Source: Flavobacterium lipolyticum (GTDB taxonomy: Bacteria; Bacteroidota; Bacteroidia; Flavobacteriales; Flavobacteriaceae). Taken from it: a stretch of 64,000 bases of DNA. The position numbers and the translations under genes were made by a program. The stretch spans positions 1,612,001 through 1,676,000 of the forward strand of contig NZ_JAJJMN010000001.1 of assembly GCF_020905335.1 (NCBI RefSeq), read 5' to 3'. Positions within the stretch are counted from its first letter, which is position 1. Every line of letters starts with the position of its first letter. The notes under the pieces are model-generated. The model was not told where the DNA came from and did not search any database. It was given only the letters and a program-made list of their open reading frames with translations. Shown here piece by piece: positions 54,118 to 63,495 of the stretch.

Positions 54118-56949
54118 TTACGGATTGATCGTCCAGGAAACAAAATATTGCTGACCGATATATCCTGCACCAAGTACCTGAGCATATTCTTTTCCTCCAA
54201 TATTGGAAGCTCCTAATTTGAAAAGTGATTTTAATTTCGGAAGTCCGTAATTAATCTGCGCATCAATTACAGTTGCCGCCTTAATTACACCATCTGCAAA
54301 AGTTGATTCCCATTTGTATTCATTATTCCATCTTCCGCTCACATTGAATCCGAAGTTCTCAAACAACTTGTCATTTCCAAGAGACACTTTAACTCTGTGT
54401 TTTGGCGTATTAAACCCGGCTTCAAAACTTGGATCTTTGGCCTGATCGAAATCAAACTGAGCATAATTATAATTTACTCCCAATTCAAAATTAGCAATCA
54501 CTTTTTTAGAAAGACCAACTCCAAATCCGAACGATTTGATTTCAACATCTGTATTGGTATACAACTGGTACGCTCTGATGTTTCCATTCTGAAGCGCATG
54601 AAGCGTCTGGAATCCAGGATCTGTAGGTCCTAATAAAGGGTTTGGAGCATCTTGCGCTGTACCATAAAAAGGAGCCGCAACGTTCAAATTCCCAATAAAA
54701 TGATTGTAAACATTATAATAAGCATTAAGATCGACTGAAACATCATTGATAAAAGAACGATATCCTAACTCAAATGCCTTAACTTCTTCCGGTCTCACAT
54801 AATTTATATTTGTTTTTCTTAAAAGAGCAGCAGCAGCCACGGGATTAGTTCCTGCCAAAGCAGCAAAAGCAGCTACAGAACTGGCAGTATACGAATTATT
54901 ATAAGCATTGACTCCAGTCATTACAACGGTAGAACCTCCGGCAAAAGCCTGACCTGCAGTTGTTGAAACAGGTAATGTCTCTGTATAACGCAATAAGTTG
55001 TCCGGAGCAGAACCAATCAACACTGCATTACCAATATTAAAACCTATATATTGATCCTGTGTAGACGGGTTTCTAAAACCAGTTTGGAATGAAGCTCTGA
55101 AATTATGATTCTTTTTCTCCCCTCCTGAATACACAAAAGATACTCTTGGCGAAAAATTACCATCGAAATTTTTAGATTTATCGTAACGAATAGAACCTGT
55201 AAATTTCAATCTTTCATCCAAAAACTTTTTCATTACTTGTGTGTAAGCACCATACTCTGTATAATTAATCCCACCGTTACCATCGGTATAAATTCTTCCA
55301 TGAGAATTTAATTCGTACAATCTGAATGATCCACCCACCTGAATCTCAGCAAACTTTATCAAATCTTTAAAGTTGTAATTTGCATCTGAATGGTAAATTT
55401 TCGAATTGTCTACCAATTTTGAACCTGTAAGTACACTTTCGTCATCAATTACCTGATTGAATGCATTTTTAAATGCGGCTGTACCTGGCAAGAAACGACC
55501 AGTATCTGCTGTGGTTCTTCCTGCTACATGAGCCTGTTCCGGAGTGGCTCCTCCTAAAGTAGCCTGAACGTATGCCCCTGCATACTGACCAAACCAGGTT
55601 TTATCATCTTTCCATTTTCTATTTATATTAATTCCGGTAAAACCCATATCATAAGAATGCCCTCCATCTTCCGATGTAGTATACCCTCTTACGAAAAAAT
55701 TCCTCCCTTTAAATTCAATTTTATGTTGTTGCATAAAAAAATCATTTAAGTAGTATCTATTAGCTCCTTGATAAACCGCGTTACCGGTACCAAATTTACT
55801 TTGCCAGATGATTTCCAATCTATCATCTCCAAAAGGCCTTCCGTGCAATGAAAAATCAATTTTGGTATTTCCAGCTTTGTTGTTCGTAAGATCTACTTCA
55901 TTATAACCCGTTCTGCTGACATTTTTACTAGGCAATAAATTTACAGCTGAAGCAGGAATAATTCCTAAGGCAGCTAATGACTGTCCAACACCTTTTAAGT
56001 TAGTCGAAACTTCATCACCATACACGTTAATTCCATCATAATTGATATTACTTCTATCGATTCCGGGAATTGTTTTGTCATTATAATTTGTAGCATACCA
56101 ATCGGTAGCCTCCATATAAGTAAAATTTGCTTTGGCCGCAAAATATTTATTAAACGCATGTGCAAATCGCATTCCAAAATCGTAGTAATTATTGGTACCG
56201 GCAGCTTCCTGCGAAGTCATTCCGTATTTAAAATAAGCTGATGCTCCCTGATACGTAAACGGGCTTTTACTGTTCATGAACATAATTCCATTAAAAGCAT
56301 TGGCTCCATATAATGCAGAAGATGCACCTGGCAACAACTCCACACTCTGAACATCTATCTCTGAAACACCAATCAAATTCCCCAATACAAAGTTTAAAAG
56401 CGGAGAGGAGTTGTCCATACCATCAACCAACTGCATAAAACGCGTATTGGCTACCGTTGCAAAACCCCTAGTATTGATTGATTTAAAAGACATACTACTG
56501 GTATTCATCTGTACCTCTTTTAAATTTTCCAGTCCATCGTAAAAAGAAGGAGAAGCAGTTTTCTTGATCTCCTGAATTCCCATTCTTTCAATAGTTACCG
56601 GAGACTCAAGTACTCTCTCAGGAGTTCTCGAAGCCGAAACCACAATTTCATTTAATTTGGTTTCCTCATCTTTTAAAATTACATTAATCTTTTGATTTAC
56701 TGATGTAACATTAATTGTTTTGGACTCGAAACCTACAGCCGAAACCTTAATTGTAAAAGGCAGCTTTGCCGAAGTATTTAACTTAAATGTACCATCGAAA
56801 TCGGTAGAAGCACCGTTTGAACTTCCAACTACGACAACATTGGCTCCCGGAATAGCTTGTTTACTGCCATCAGTCACAGAACCGGTAATTGAATTCTGCG
56901 CAAAAGATATTCCGCTGAAAAACAACATAATTAATAAATAGACTCTCAT
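54118..56949 (-). CDS. TonB-dependent receptor with carboxypeptidase-like regulatory domain
   Basis: 943-residue outer-membrane receptor. The signal peptide MRVYLLIMLFFSGISFAQ is followed by a carboxypeptidase D regulatory-like domain (about 20-105; ITGSVTDGSKQAIPGANVVV, TDFDGTFKLNT). Next is a plug (about 115-230; SFKSINTRGFATVANTRFMQ, LLPGASSALYGANAFNG), then a beta barrel to the C-terminus (last strand QYFVSWTINP). There is no SusD partner next to it; the only neighbour in the same unit is the GDSL lipoprotein. The ligand is not readable. The upstream 700 bases hold its promoter region, without an exact TAnnTTTG box near the ATG. Confidence 0.93.
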   Translation of the reverse strand: MRVYLLIMLFFSGISFAQNSITGSVTDGSKQAIPGANVVVVGSSNGASTDFDGTFKLNTSAKLPFTIKVSAVGFESKTINVTSVNQKINVILKDEETKLNEIVVSASRTPERVLESPVTIERMGIQEIKKTASPSFYDGLENLKEVQMNTSSMSFKSINTRGFATVANTRFMQLVDGMDNSSPLLNFVLGNLIGVSEIDVQSVELLPGASSALYGANAFNGIMFMNSKSPFTYQGASAYFKYGMTSQEAAGTNNYYDFGMRFAHAFNKYFAAKANFTYMEATDWYATNYNDKTIPGIDRSNINYDGINVYGDEVSTNLKGVGQSLAALGIIPASAVNLLPSKNVSRTGYNEVDLTNNKAGNTKIDFSLHGRPFGDDRLEIIWQSKFGTGNAVYQGANRYYLNDFFMQQHKIEFKGRNFFVRGYTTSEDGGHSYDMGFTGININRKWKDDKTWFGQYAGAYVQATLGGATPEQAHVAGRTTADTGRFLPGTAAFKNAFNQVIDDESVLTGSKLVDNSKIYHSDANYNFKDLIKFAEIQVGGSFRLYELNSHGRIYTDGNGGINYTEYGAYTQVMKKFLDERLKFTGSIRYDKSKNFDGNFSPRVSFVYSGGEKKNHNFRASFQTGFRNPSTQDQYIGFNIGNAVLIGSAPDNLLRYTETLPVSTTAGQAFAGGSTVVMTGVNAYNNSYTASSVAAFAALAGTNPVAAAALLRKTNINYVRPEEVKAFELGYRSFINDVSVDLNAYYNVYNHFIGNLNVAAPFYGTAQDAPNPLLGPTDPGFQTLHALQNGNIRAYQLYTNTDVEIKSFGFGVGLSKKVIANFELGVNYNYAQFDFDQAKDPSFEAGFNTPKHRVKVSLGNDKLFENFGFNVSGRWNNEYKWESTFADGVIKAATVIDAQINYGLPKLKSLFKLGASNIGGKEYAQVLGAGYIGQQYFVSWTINP

Positions 56950-57637
56950 TTGGTTAGATTTTGTTTAGTTTATACTACCAAAATACAAATAATTTTAATA
57001 TGTATAAAAAAATGTTAAAAAAAATAAATATTCGATATAAAATTTGTTACAATATTAACTATTTGACAATTGATTTTATTAAATTAAACTCAAAGATCAA
57101 ACTTGTAAAACCCTAAATACTATGCGTACATATTATTTTAAAGCAAAAAAATGAGGATTTAATAAAAATACACCACGGATAAAAAAAATATGACAATTAA
57201 AAAGGCAAGCCCAAATATCTCCAAAGATTTAACAAATGCTATTTCACAATCCCACTTTCAAATCAGTTACAAATTCCTATGTACTCTGTACAAGCAATCA
57301 AAGCTTCTTGCTTTTTCAAAAACCGATTGAACAGCGGTAATTGCATACGACGATATCATCCCTCATAACTAGAATCACCGAAAAAATAAAATCGCAAATG
57401 CTCAGGCGCACTAAAAAACCATCTCTATTCAGGAACAAAATGCCTATCTGCCAAACACCAATAAAAATAACAAATTTTCCTACAAATATATAAATTAATA
57501 CTTCAAAACCTACAAATTTAAATTTTAAAATAATTGCCGGTAGAAAAAAACAATCCAATCACCTCTCAACGTTATCTTAAACAAACCAAATCAATAAGAA
57601 AAACAGAACTACAAGAATTTATACCAGAAAAAAAATA
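56950..57637. other. Gene-free stretch between TonB receptor and glmS
   Basis: Very AT-rich sequence with no credible protein frame, tRNA-like fold or repeat of the families seen elsewhere. A minus-strand frame at 57316-57558 exists but has the hydrophobic, Ile/Phe-biased look of translated AT-rich DNA. The left end should contain the receptor promoter. Confidence 0.5.
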
Positions 57638-57671
57638 ACAAAAAAAAATGCGAAGCCTGAGCCTCGCATTT
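57638..57671 (-). terminator. Terminator of glmS
   Basis: AAATGCGA (57646-57653) pairs with TCGCATTT (57664-57671), with an inner GC pair set and a CTGA loop. The A run at 57638-57645 gives the T tract on the minus strand. Confidence 0.85.
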
Positions 57672-57693
57672 CTAAATATTTAAATGAATATTT

Positions 57694-59544
57694 CTATTCT
57701 ACTGTAACTGATTTTGCCAGGTTACGAGGCTGATCAACATTACAACCTCTCATTACTGCGATGTAATACGAAAGCAATTGTAAAGGTATGGTTGTGATCA
57801 GTGGAGACAATGCATCTGAAGTCTCAGGGATCTCAATCACATAATCCGCTAATTCGCGAACTTGTGTATCCCCTTTAGTAACTACCGCGATGATTTTACC
57901 ACTACGGGATTTGATCTCCTGAATGTTACTTACAATTTTATCGTAATGCCCTTGTTTAGGTGCAATAACGATAACCGGCATGTGCTCGTCAATCAAAGCA
58001 ATTGGCCCGTGTTTCATTTCGGCAGCAGGATAACCTTCGGCATGGATATAAGAGATTTCTTTAAGTTTTAAAGCTCCTTCCAGCGCTACCGGGAAATTAT
58101 AACCACGTCCTAAGTACAAACAATTTGGCGCATCTTTAAATGCTGCTGCAATTTCTTTTGCTCGGTCGTTAGTTTCTAACGCCTCTGCTACTTTTTCAGG
58201 AATAATCTCTAATTCTTGTAAGTAGGTATGAAAATCCGTATTAGACAACGTTCCTTTTGCTTTACCTAATCGCAATGCGATCATGGTTAAAACCGTAATT
58301 TGAGTTGTAAAGGCTTTAGTCGATGCTACTCCAATTTCTGGTCCTGCATGCGTATAAGCACCTGCATGACTTTCTCTTGAAATAGAAGAACCTACGACAT
58401 TACAAACACCAAAAACAAATGCTCCATTTTCTTTCGCCAACTTAATAGCCGCCATAGTATCAGCTGTTTCTCCCGATTGAGAAATCGCAATTACCACATC
58501 GTCTTTATTGATGATTGGATTACGGTATCTGAACTCTGAAGCATATTCTACTTCAACAGGAATACGGGTGAATTCTTCAAAGATGTACTCAGCTACTAAA
58601 CCAGCATGCCATGAAGTACCACAAGCAACGATTAAAATACGTTTAGCATTTAAGAATTTCTCTAAATTATCTTCAACACCTGCCATCTGAACGATTCCTT
58701 CATTGGCATGAAGTCTTCCCCTGTACGTGTCTTTTATAACACTTGGCTGCTCGTAGATTTCTTTTAGCATGAAATGATCGTACCCTCCTTTTTCAATTTG
58801 CTCCAAATTCATTTGAAGCTGTTGAATGTAAGGGTCTACTAATGAATCATCTTTGATTTTTCTCACTTTAAGAGGCTTATGCAATCTAATGTTTGCCATT
58901 TCACCATCTTCAAGATAGATCGCATTTGAAGTGTACTCAATAAAAGGCGAAGCATCAGAGGCAATAAAATACTCTCCTTCTCCAACACCAATTGCCAATG
59001 GGCTACCCAATCTGGCAGCTACAATTTCATTTGGGTTCTTTTTATCAAAAACAGCAATTGCGTAAGCTCCTACTACCTGATTTAAAGCTATCTGAACTGC
59101 TTTACCCAATTTCAAACCTTCATTTTTCTGAACTTCTTCAATTAAGTTCACTAAAACTTCGGTATCTGTATCTGATTTAAAAGTATAACCTCTCTTTTTT
59201 AATTCTTCTTTTAGCGGTGCATAATTCTCAATAATTCCATTATGAATTATAACCAACTCTCCTGAATTAGAGAGATGTGGGTGTGAGTTTACATCATTTG
59301 GAACTCCGTGAGTTGCCCAACGTGTATGTCCAATTCCTATGCTTCCGGTTGCGTCTAAGTTCTCTTTGGCTTTAACCTCAAGATCCGAAACCTTCCCTTT
59401 TGTTTTACAAAGTTTTATCCCTGATTCAGTGTTATACAACATAACACCGGCACTGTCATATCCTCTGTACTCGAGCCGCTTTAATCCTTTGATTACAATA
59501 GGATAAGCCTCTCGATGACCGATATATCCAACAATTCCACACAT
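57694..59544 (-). CDS. glmS: Glutamine--fructose-6-phosphate aminotransferase (isomerizing)
   Basis: Makes glucosamine-6-phosphate from fructose-6-phosphate and glutamine, the entry to peptidoglycan and lipopolysaccharide amino sugars. The 616-residue length is normal. MCGIVGYIGHR places the nucleophile Cys2 of the glutaminase domain; RLEYRGYDSAG and GIGHTRWATHG follow. Two SIS domains (about 290-420 and 460-600) have VACGTSWHAG, ISQSGETADT and EGYPAAEMKHGPIAL, and the end is RNLAKSVTVE. The stop is followed by a terminator. No glmS ribozyme is seen in the 10-base gap upstream. It is the third gene of an operon with the starch-synthase-like and DUF4270 genes. Confidence 0.97.
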   Translation of the reverse strand: MCGIVGYIGHREAYPIVIKGLKRLEYRGYDSAGVMLYNTESGIKLCKTKGKVSDLEVKAKENLDATGSIGIGHTRWATHGVPNDVNSHPHLSNSGELVIIHNGIIENYAPLKEELKKRGYTFKSDTDTEVLVNLIEEVQKNEGLKLGKAVQIALNQVVGAYAIAVFDKKNPNEIVAARLGSPLAIGVGEGEYFIASDASPFIEYTSNAIYLEDGEMANIRLHKPLKVRKIKDDSLVDPYIQQLQMNLEQIEKGGYDHFMLKEIYEQPSVIKDTYRGRLHANEGIVQMAGVEDNLEKFLNAKRILIVACGTSWHAGLVAEYIFEEFTRIPVEVEYASEFRYRNPIINKDDVVIAISQSGETADTMAAIKLAKENGAFVFGVCNVVGSSISRESHAGAYTHAGPEIGVASTKAFTTQITVLTMIALRLGKAKGTLSNTDFHTYLQELEIIPEKVAEALETNDRAKEIAAAFKDAPNCLYLGRGYNFPVALEGALKLKEISYIHAEGYPAAEMKHGPIALIDEHMPVIVIAPKQGHYDKIVSNIQEIKSRSGKIIAVVTKGDTQVRELADYVIEIPETSDALSPLITTIPLQLLSYYIAVMRGCNVDQPRNLAKSVTVE

Positions 59545-59554
59545 ATATTAATTA

Positions 59555-61177
59555 TTAATTTGGTTTCGTGTAGTAAACTTCAAGCTGTAATTTCTTCCCT
59601 TTTGGAATAGTTGCACTTGAAGTGCCTCCAAATAATACCGTCCCTAATGGACTAATAACTGAGGCTCTAGGTGCCTCTGAGATAACGTTGTTTTTTAGTT
59701 TTAATTTGTTAGAAGCTATTGTGCTTGCATCACCTGTCACCACCAAACCTAACTTTACGTTTTTCACAGTTGCATTCTTAATCATATTACGAATATGATT
59801 GGTTAATCTAATTTTATAGGTAGTACCTCTTTTGGTTGTAGGATCTACATTAATAATCCCACTATATATTGCCTTATTCAATAACGGATTAGATGAAGAA
59901 GTTGCATCAGAAACGTAATCTACAATAGGCACATTATCATCCAGGTTGTACAAATAAATTCGTTTAGGCTCATAAATCCCAGTCATTTTATCTGTATCAA
60001 TAGAAAAAACTAAATTAGCCTCATTCACTAACCACTTATTGGTTCTGATTTGATCTAATTTTGCTCCAAAACCATTCAATTCTAATACCGCTAAAGATCC
60101 CTGACCTCCTTTTAAATAAAGTCTGTCGTCTCCAGCCTTATTATTTGGATTTGCTATCGCACTGGCATAAGCAGGGTCTTTTGCTTCTTTAAGCAAACTT
60201 GCCGAAGCACCTGTTAGCTTAATAACTAAGGTCTTATCCTCCATTGTAGTATCTGGGTCTGTTGTTATAGCCGTCTTAGCCTTGTACTTGATCGTTATTT
60301 TACCATTTGTTGCAAAATTCAGCAAAGCCATATTAACCGGACTACTACCTGAACGCTCTACTTTAAAATATAATCCTCTAAAATACTCCTGAAAAACATC
60401 GGCAGAGGCCAATTTTGCAGCCGGAGCTTTAAGAATTTTATCTAAAAAGAAAGCTTTATTCAGATTCAAACGCATTTCAGGGGCAACTTTAGTACTTGTT
60501 TCTTTACCCGTTGTGGGATCTGTACTTACATCTGTGATCTCACTCGCATTAAAGAAAAATTCATCATTTTGTGCTATGTTAGGATCGTCATTTAAAGCCT
60601 TTCCAGTAGCAACATATGGTTTTTTAGATTTATCAAAATTAATATAACTATCCACACCTGTATCTGTATCCATATCTGTATTATACAACTGTGCAAATTG
60701 AGCTCCTCCGTCAAAATAAGAACTACGCATTTGAACCCCTGACTCATAAACCCCTAATTTAATTTTACCATTAGAGGCTCCGTAGATAGAATCCAGTACA
60801 AAAGTTCTGCTTCCGTCACTGTTTGCCGTTTTTACATGATTAAAATAAGGAACACTTAGCACCACACTTACGATTTCTGGTGCATCACCAATAGTAGGTG
60901 CATACGTATCCAAACCAACCTGAGTCACAAAACTGGCAGCGGAACTACCAAAAACTGCATTATCGTAAATACCTAAACCATAATTTACCGATCCGTTTGA
61001 CTGGATTGGGGTTACTTCCTGATTATAAGCTAAAACTTCATATTTTTCAGATTCCAGACCAAAATGATCGTCTCCGATCAAACCATCACCAATCGCATTA
61101 AAATCTTTATCGCAAGAATATAAAAGGACAACTGTTGCAACTAATAGTATTTTCTTAACAAAAGAAGTATTGTACAT
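59555..61177 (-). CDS. DUF4270 family lipoprotein
   Basis: 540 residues with a lipoprotein signal (MYNTSFVKKILLVATVVLLYSC, Cys22) and the usual DUF4270 opening DKDFNAIGDGLIGDDHFGLE. The rest is beta-rich (VVSVVLSVPYF-like strands, GTTYKIRLTNHIRNMI, KLQLEVYYTKPN). The function of this family is unknown; it is found on the outer membrane or surface of Bacteroidota. The gene lies 21 bases after the starch-synthase-like gene and 10 bases before glmS, so all three are probably one transcript. The link to amino-sugar or glycan metabolism is suggestive only. Confidence 0.9.
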   Translation of the reverse strand: MYNTSFVKKILLVATVVLLYSCDKDFNAIGDGLIGDDHFGLESEKYEVLAYNQEVTPIQSNGSVNYGLGIYDNAVFGSSAASFVTQVGLDTYAPTIGDAPEIVSVVLSVPYFNHVKTANSDGSRTFVLDSIYGASNGKIKLGVYESGVQMRSSYFDGGAQFAQLYNTDMDTDTGVDSYINFDKSKKPYVATGKALNDDPNIAQNDEFFFNASEITDVSTDPTTGKETSTKVAPEMRLNLNKAFFLDKILKAPAAKLASADVFQEYFRGLYFKVERSGSSPVNMALLNFATNGKITIKYKAKTAITTDPDTTMEDKTLVIKLTGASASLLKEAKDPAYASAIANPNNKAGDDRLYLKGGQGSLAVLELNGFGAKLDQIRTNKWLVNEANLVFSIDTDKMTGIYEPKRIYLYNLDDNVPIVDYVSDATSSSNPLLNKAIYSGIINVDPTTKRGTTYKIRLTNHIRNMIKNATVKNVKLGLVVTGDASTIASNKLKLKNNVISEAPRASVISPLGTVLFGGTSSATIPKGKKLQLEVYYTKPN

Positions 61178-61198
61178 GTGTAATAATAAAGTTTAAAT

Positions 61199-62005
61199 TT
61201 AGAGACCCATTGTTTTATAGAAATTTGTATACGCTTCAGCGAATGCATCTTTCGTGGCGAAAGGTAAAAAAGGTTTTCCTGAAGATTCTATAAATTTTGT
61301 TAAACTTGGCGATACATGCTCAGAAGCAATAATTACGGCATCAGAATGCAATATACTGGCTTTTAAGATATTTTCGTAGTTAGGCGTTTCCAGATCAGCA
61401 ACTGATTCATGCGGAACCCCGTCAAATTTTACTTTATTAATCATTTCTAAATCAAGATTTTCATCAAAAGATTGTCCGTAAACCGAAGTTACGATCTTAG
61501 TTTCAGAAAATAAAGCTTCATTTTTATAATAGTGCTTCATGTAAATAGGCAACATCGAAGCCAACCAACCGTGAACATGGATAATATCCGGAACCCAGTT
61601 TAGTTTTTTTACAGTTTCAACAACTCCTTTTGCAAAAAAGATAGCTCTTTCGTCATTATCAGGATACAAAACCCCGTCTTCGTCGGCAAAAGTTGCTTTA
61701 CGTTTAAAATATTCATCATTATCAATAAAGTAAACCTGAATTCTTTCTTTCGGAATGGAAGCAACTTTAATAATCAATGGCATATCTAAGTCATTCACTA
61801 CCAAGTTCATTCCTGAAAGTCTAATTACTTCGTGTAACTGGTGTCTTCTCTCATTAATATTTCCATATCTTGGCATGAAAATTCTAATCTGACCTCCTTG
61901 ATCGTTAATCATTTTCGGAACGTCATAAGACATTAAAGAAACCTCATTTTCAGCCAGATAAGGCACGACTTCAGATGATACATATAATATCCTCTTATCT
62001 TTCAT
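61199..62005 (-). CDS. Starch/glycogen synthase-like GT5 domain protein (short, motif-poor)
   Basis: 268 residues matching only the N-terminal GT5 half of glycogen synthases (ILYVSSEVVPYLAE, IRIFMPRYGNINERR, DIIHVHGWLASMLPIYMKHY). Full enzymes have about 480 residues with a second GT1-like domain, absent here. At the place of the ADP-glucose-binding KxGGL motif the sequence reads ENEVSL, so catalysis as a glycogen synthase is doubtful. Short proteins of this kind are usually annotated as glycogen/starch synthase in Flavobacteria. It is the first gene of the operon with the DUF4270 and glmS genes and is divergent from panC. A regulatory or sugar-binding role is possible. Confidence 0.82.
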   Translation of the reverse strand: MKDKRILYVSSEVVPYLAENEVSLMSYDVPKMINDQGGQIRIFMPRYGNINERRHQLHEVIRLSGMNLVVNDLDMPLIIKVASIPKERIQVYFIDNDEYFKRKATFADEDGVLYPDNDERAIFFAKGVVETVKKLNWVPDIIHVHGWLASMLPIYMKHYYKNEALFSETKIVTSVYGQSFDENLDLEMINKVKFDGVPHESVADLETPNYENILKASILHSDAVIIASEHVSPSLTKFIESSGKPFLPFATKDAFAEAYTNFYKTMGL

Positions 62006-62043
62006 AATAGTATTTTACTTAATTTTTGGTAATAAAAACGTTG

Positions 62044-62051
62044 CAAAATTA
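62044..62051 (-). promoter_or_regulatory. -7 promoter box of the GT5-DUF4270-glmS operon
   Basis: The minus strand reads TAATTTTG (TAnnTTTG), about 40 nt before ATG 62005. Confidence 0.5.
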
Positions 62052-62082
62052 CAAAATTTTATGCAGTTATTAACTAATATAT

Positions 62083-62090
62083 TATGTTTG
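62083..62090 (+). promoter_or_regulatory. -7 promoter box of panC
   Basis: TATGTTTG (TAnnTTTG). The ATG at 62084 lies inside it, so panC starts at ATG 62114. Confidence 0.55.
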
Positions 62091-62113
62091 CAGTAAATTT
62101 TAATAATACTGCC

Positions 62114-62962
62114 ATGCATATTTTCTACGGTAAAGTAGCTTTGATAGCCTATTTAAAAACTATCAAAACCACAAATTCGACTATTGGATTTGTACCCACA
62201 ATGGGAGCTTTACACCAAGGGCATCTGGCTTTAATGCAAAGATCACTCAAAGAAAATGACGATACCGTTGTAAGTATTTTTGTGAACCCAACTCAGTTCA
62301 ACAACCCCGAAGATCTCGAAAAATACCCGCGTACTTTAGAAGAAGATGTGAAGAAAATGAGAGGTTTAAGCGACAAAATAATTCTATACGCTCCTAGCGT
62401 AGAAGATATTTACGAAGGACATACCGTTTCTGAAGCTTTTGATTTTGACGGTTTAGAAAATCAGATGGAAGGAAAATTCAGACCCGGTCATTTTAACGGA
62501 GTCGGAACCATCGTAAAACGTTTGTTCGAAATCGTAACTCCTACCAATGCTTACTTCGGAGAAAAAGATTTTCAGCAGCTACAGATTGTTAAAAAAATGG
62601 TCGAAAAAAATCATTTACCCGTAAATGTTGTTGGCTGTCCTATTTTCAGAGAAGACAATCAACTTGCCATGAGCTCCCGAAACGAACGCTTAACTACTGA
62701 GGAACGCAAAGAAGCCGCTATAATTTTTAAAGTACTTACTGAAGCAAAAGAAATATTTCACAAAGGCACTCCTGAAGAAACGATTCAGTTTGTCGAAAAT
62801 TCTTTCAAAGACAACGAAAGATTTGAACTCGAATATTTCGTCATTGCTGACGAATCCACATTGTTACCTATAGAACATAAAAATAAAGACAAAAACTACC
62901 GTGCCTTTATAGCGGTATTTGTTAATTCTATCAGGTTGATTGACACCATTTCATTAAATTAA
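62114..62962 (+). CDS. panC: Pantothenate synthetase
   Basis: Condenses pantoate and beta-alanine with ATP in pantothenate/CoA synthesis. 282 residues from ATG 62114. TIGFVPTMGALHQGHLAL contains the HxGH-type nucleotide motif; FVNPTQFNNPEDL, RPGHFNGVGTIVKRLF, YFGEKDFQQLQIVKKM and the KMSKS-like LAMSSRNERL follow. The longer frame from 62084 begins within the promoter box and is rejected. panD, which supplies beta-alanine, follows after 14 bases, so the pair forms a pathway operon. Confidence 0.95.
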   Translation: MHIFYGKVALIAYLKTIKTTNSTIGFVPTMGALHQGHLALMQRSLKENDDTVVSIFVNPTQFNNPEDLEKYPRTLEEDVKKMRGLSDKIILYAPSVEDIYEGHTVSEAFDFDGLENQMEGKFRPGHFNGVGTIVKRLFEIVTPTNAYFGEKDFQQLQIVKKMVEKNHLPVNVVGCPIFREDNQLAMSSRNERLTTEERKEAAIIFKVLTEAKEIFHKGTPEETIQFVENSFKDNERFELEYFVIADESTLLPIEHKNKDKNYRAFIAVFVNSIRLIDTISLN

Positions 62963-62964
62963 TT

Positions 62965-62972
62965 TACCTTTG
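62965..62972 (+). promoter_or_regulatory. -7 promoter box of panD (internal, leaderless)
   Basis: TACCTTTG (TAnnTTTG) starts 2 bases after the panC stop and ends 4 nt before the panD ATG. A transcript from it would begin at the ATG itself. Confidence 0.55.
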
Positions 62973-62976
62973 CACC

Positions 62977-63327
62977 ATGCAAATTCAAGTTATAAAATCT
63001 AAAATTCATCGAGTAAAAGTGACCGGCGCTGATTTAAATTATATTGGCAGCATTACTATTGATGAAACTTTACTAGAAGCCTCAAACATTATTGAAGGCG
63101 AAAAAGTAGCAATTGTAAACATCAATAATGGCGAACGTTTTGAAACTTACGCAATCAAGGGAGAGAAAAATTCAGGAGAAATAACCCTGAACGGACCTGC
63201 CGCGAGAAAGGTTCAAAAAGACGACATTATCATTATCATCTCTTATGCTACCCTGGAGTTTGAAGAAGCTAAAACGTTCAAACCATGGATCATTTTCCCA
63301 AATGAAAATGATAATTCGTTAACGTAA
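62977..63327 (+). CDS. panD: Aspartate 1-decarboxylase proenzyme
   Basis: Pyruvoyl-dependent enzyme making beta-alanine from aspartate for pantothenate synthesis. 116 residues. The self-cleavage site Gly24-Ser25 is present in LNYIGSITID, which gives the short beta chain and the pyruvoyl-bearing alpha chain. KSKIHRVKVTGADL and NGPAARKVQKDDIIIIISY are the usual flanking motifs. It follows panC by 14 bases and is closed by a terminator at 63401-63437. Confidence 0.96.
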   Translation: MQIQVIKSKIHRVKVTGADLNYIGSITIDETLLEASNIIEGEKVAIVNINNGERFETYAIKGEKNSGEITLNGPAARKVQKDDIIIIISYATLEFEEAKTFKPWIIFPNENDNSLT

Positions 63328-63400
63328 GGTTTTCTCTCAAAATTTAAAAGAATCTGTTTTTGTAGCCTAAAAAGATTCTTCAAAAAACCATAAAAAACAG

Positions 63401-63437
63401 AAATGACCGGTTTTGATTTTCAATATCGGTCATTTTT
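63401..63437 (+). terminator. Terminator of panC-panD
   Basis: AAATGACCG (63401-63409) and CGGTCATTT (63427-63435) pair, followed by TT. Outer AACAG/CTGTT can extend the stem. Confidence 0.8.
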
Positions 63438-63495
63438 ACTGTTTTACTCGAAAATTAACTTAGCTCTGAATGTGCCTGTTTTGCCAAGAATTTCG

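Noticed and set aside
57316..57558. 80-aa minus-strand frame
   Set aside because: The translation is Phe/Ile/Val-biased as expected from AT-rich DNA, with no domain, no promoter box and no neighbouring operon.
56950..57637. tRNA or small RNA gene in the long gap between the TonB receptor and glmS
   Set aside because: No cloverleaf, CCA-like end or conserved stem found by reading both strands.
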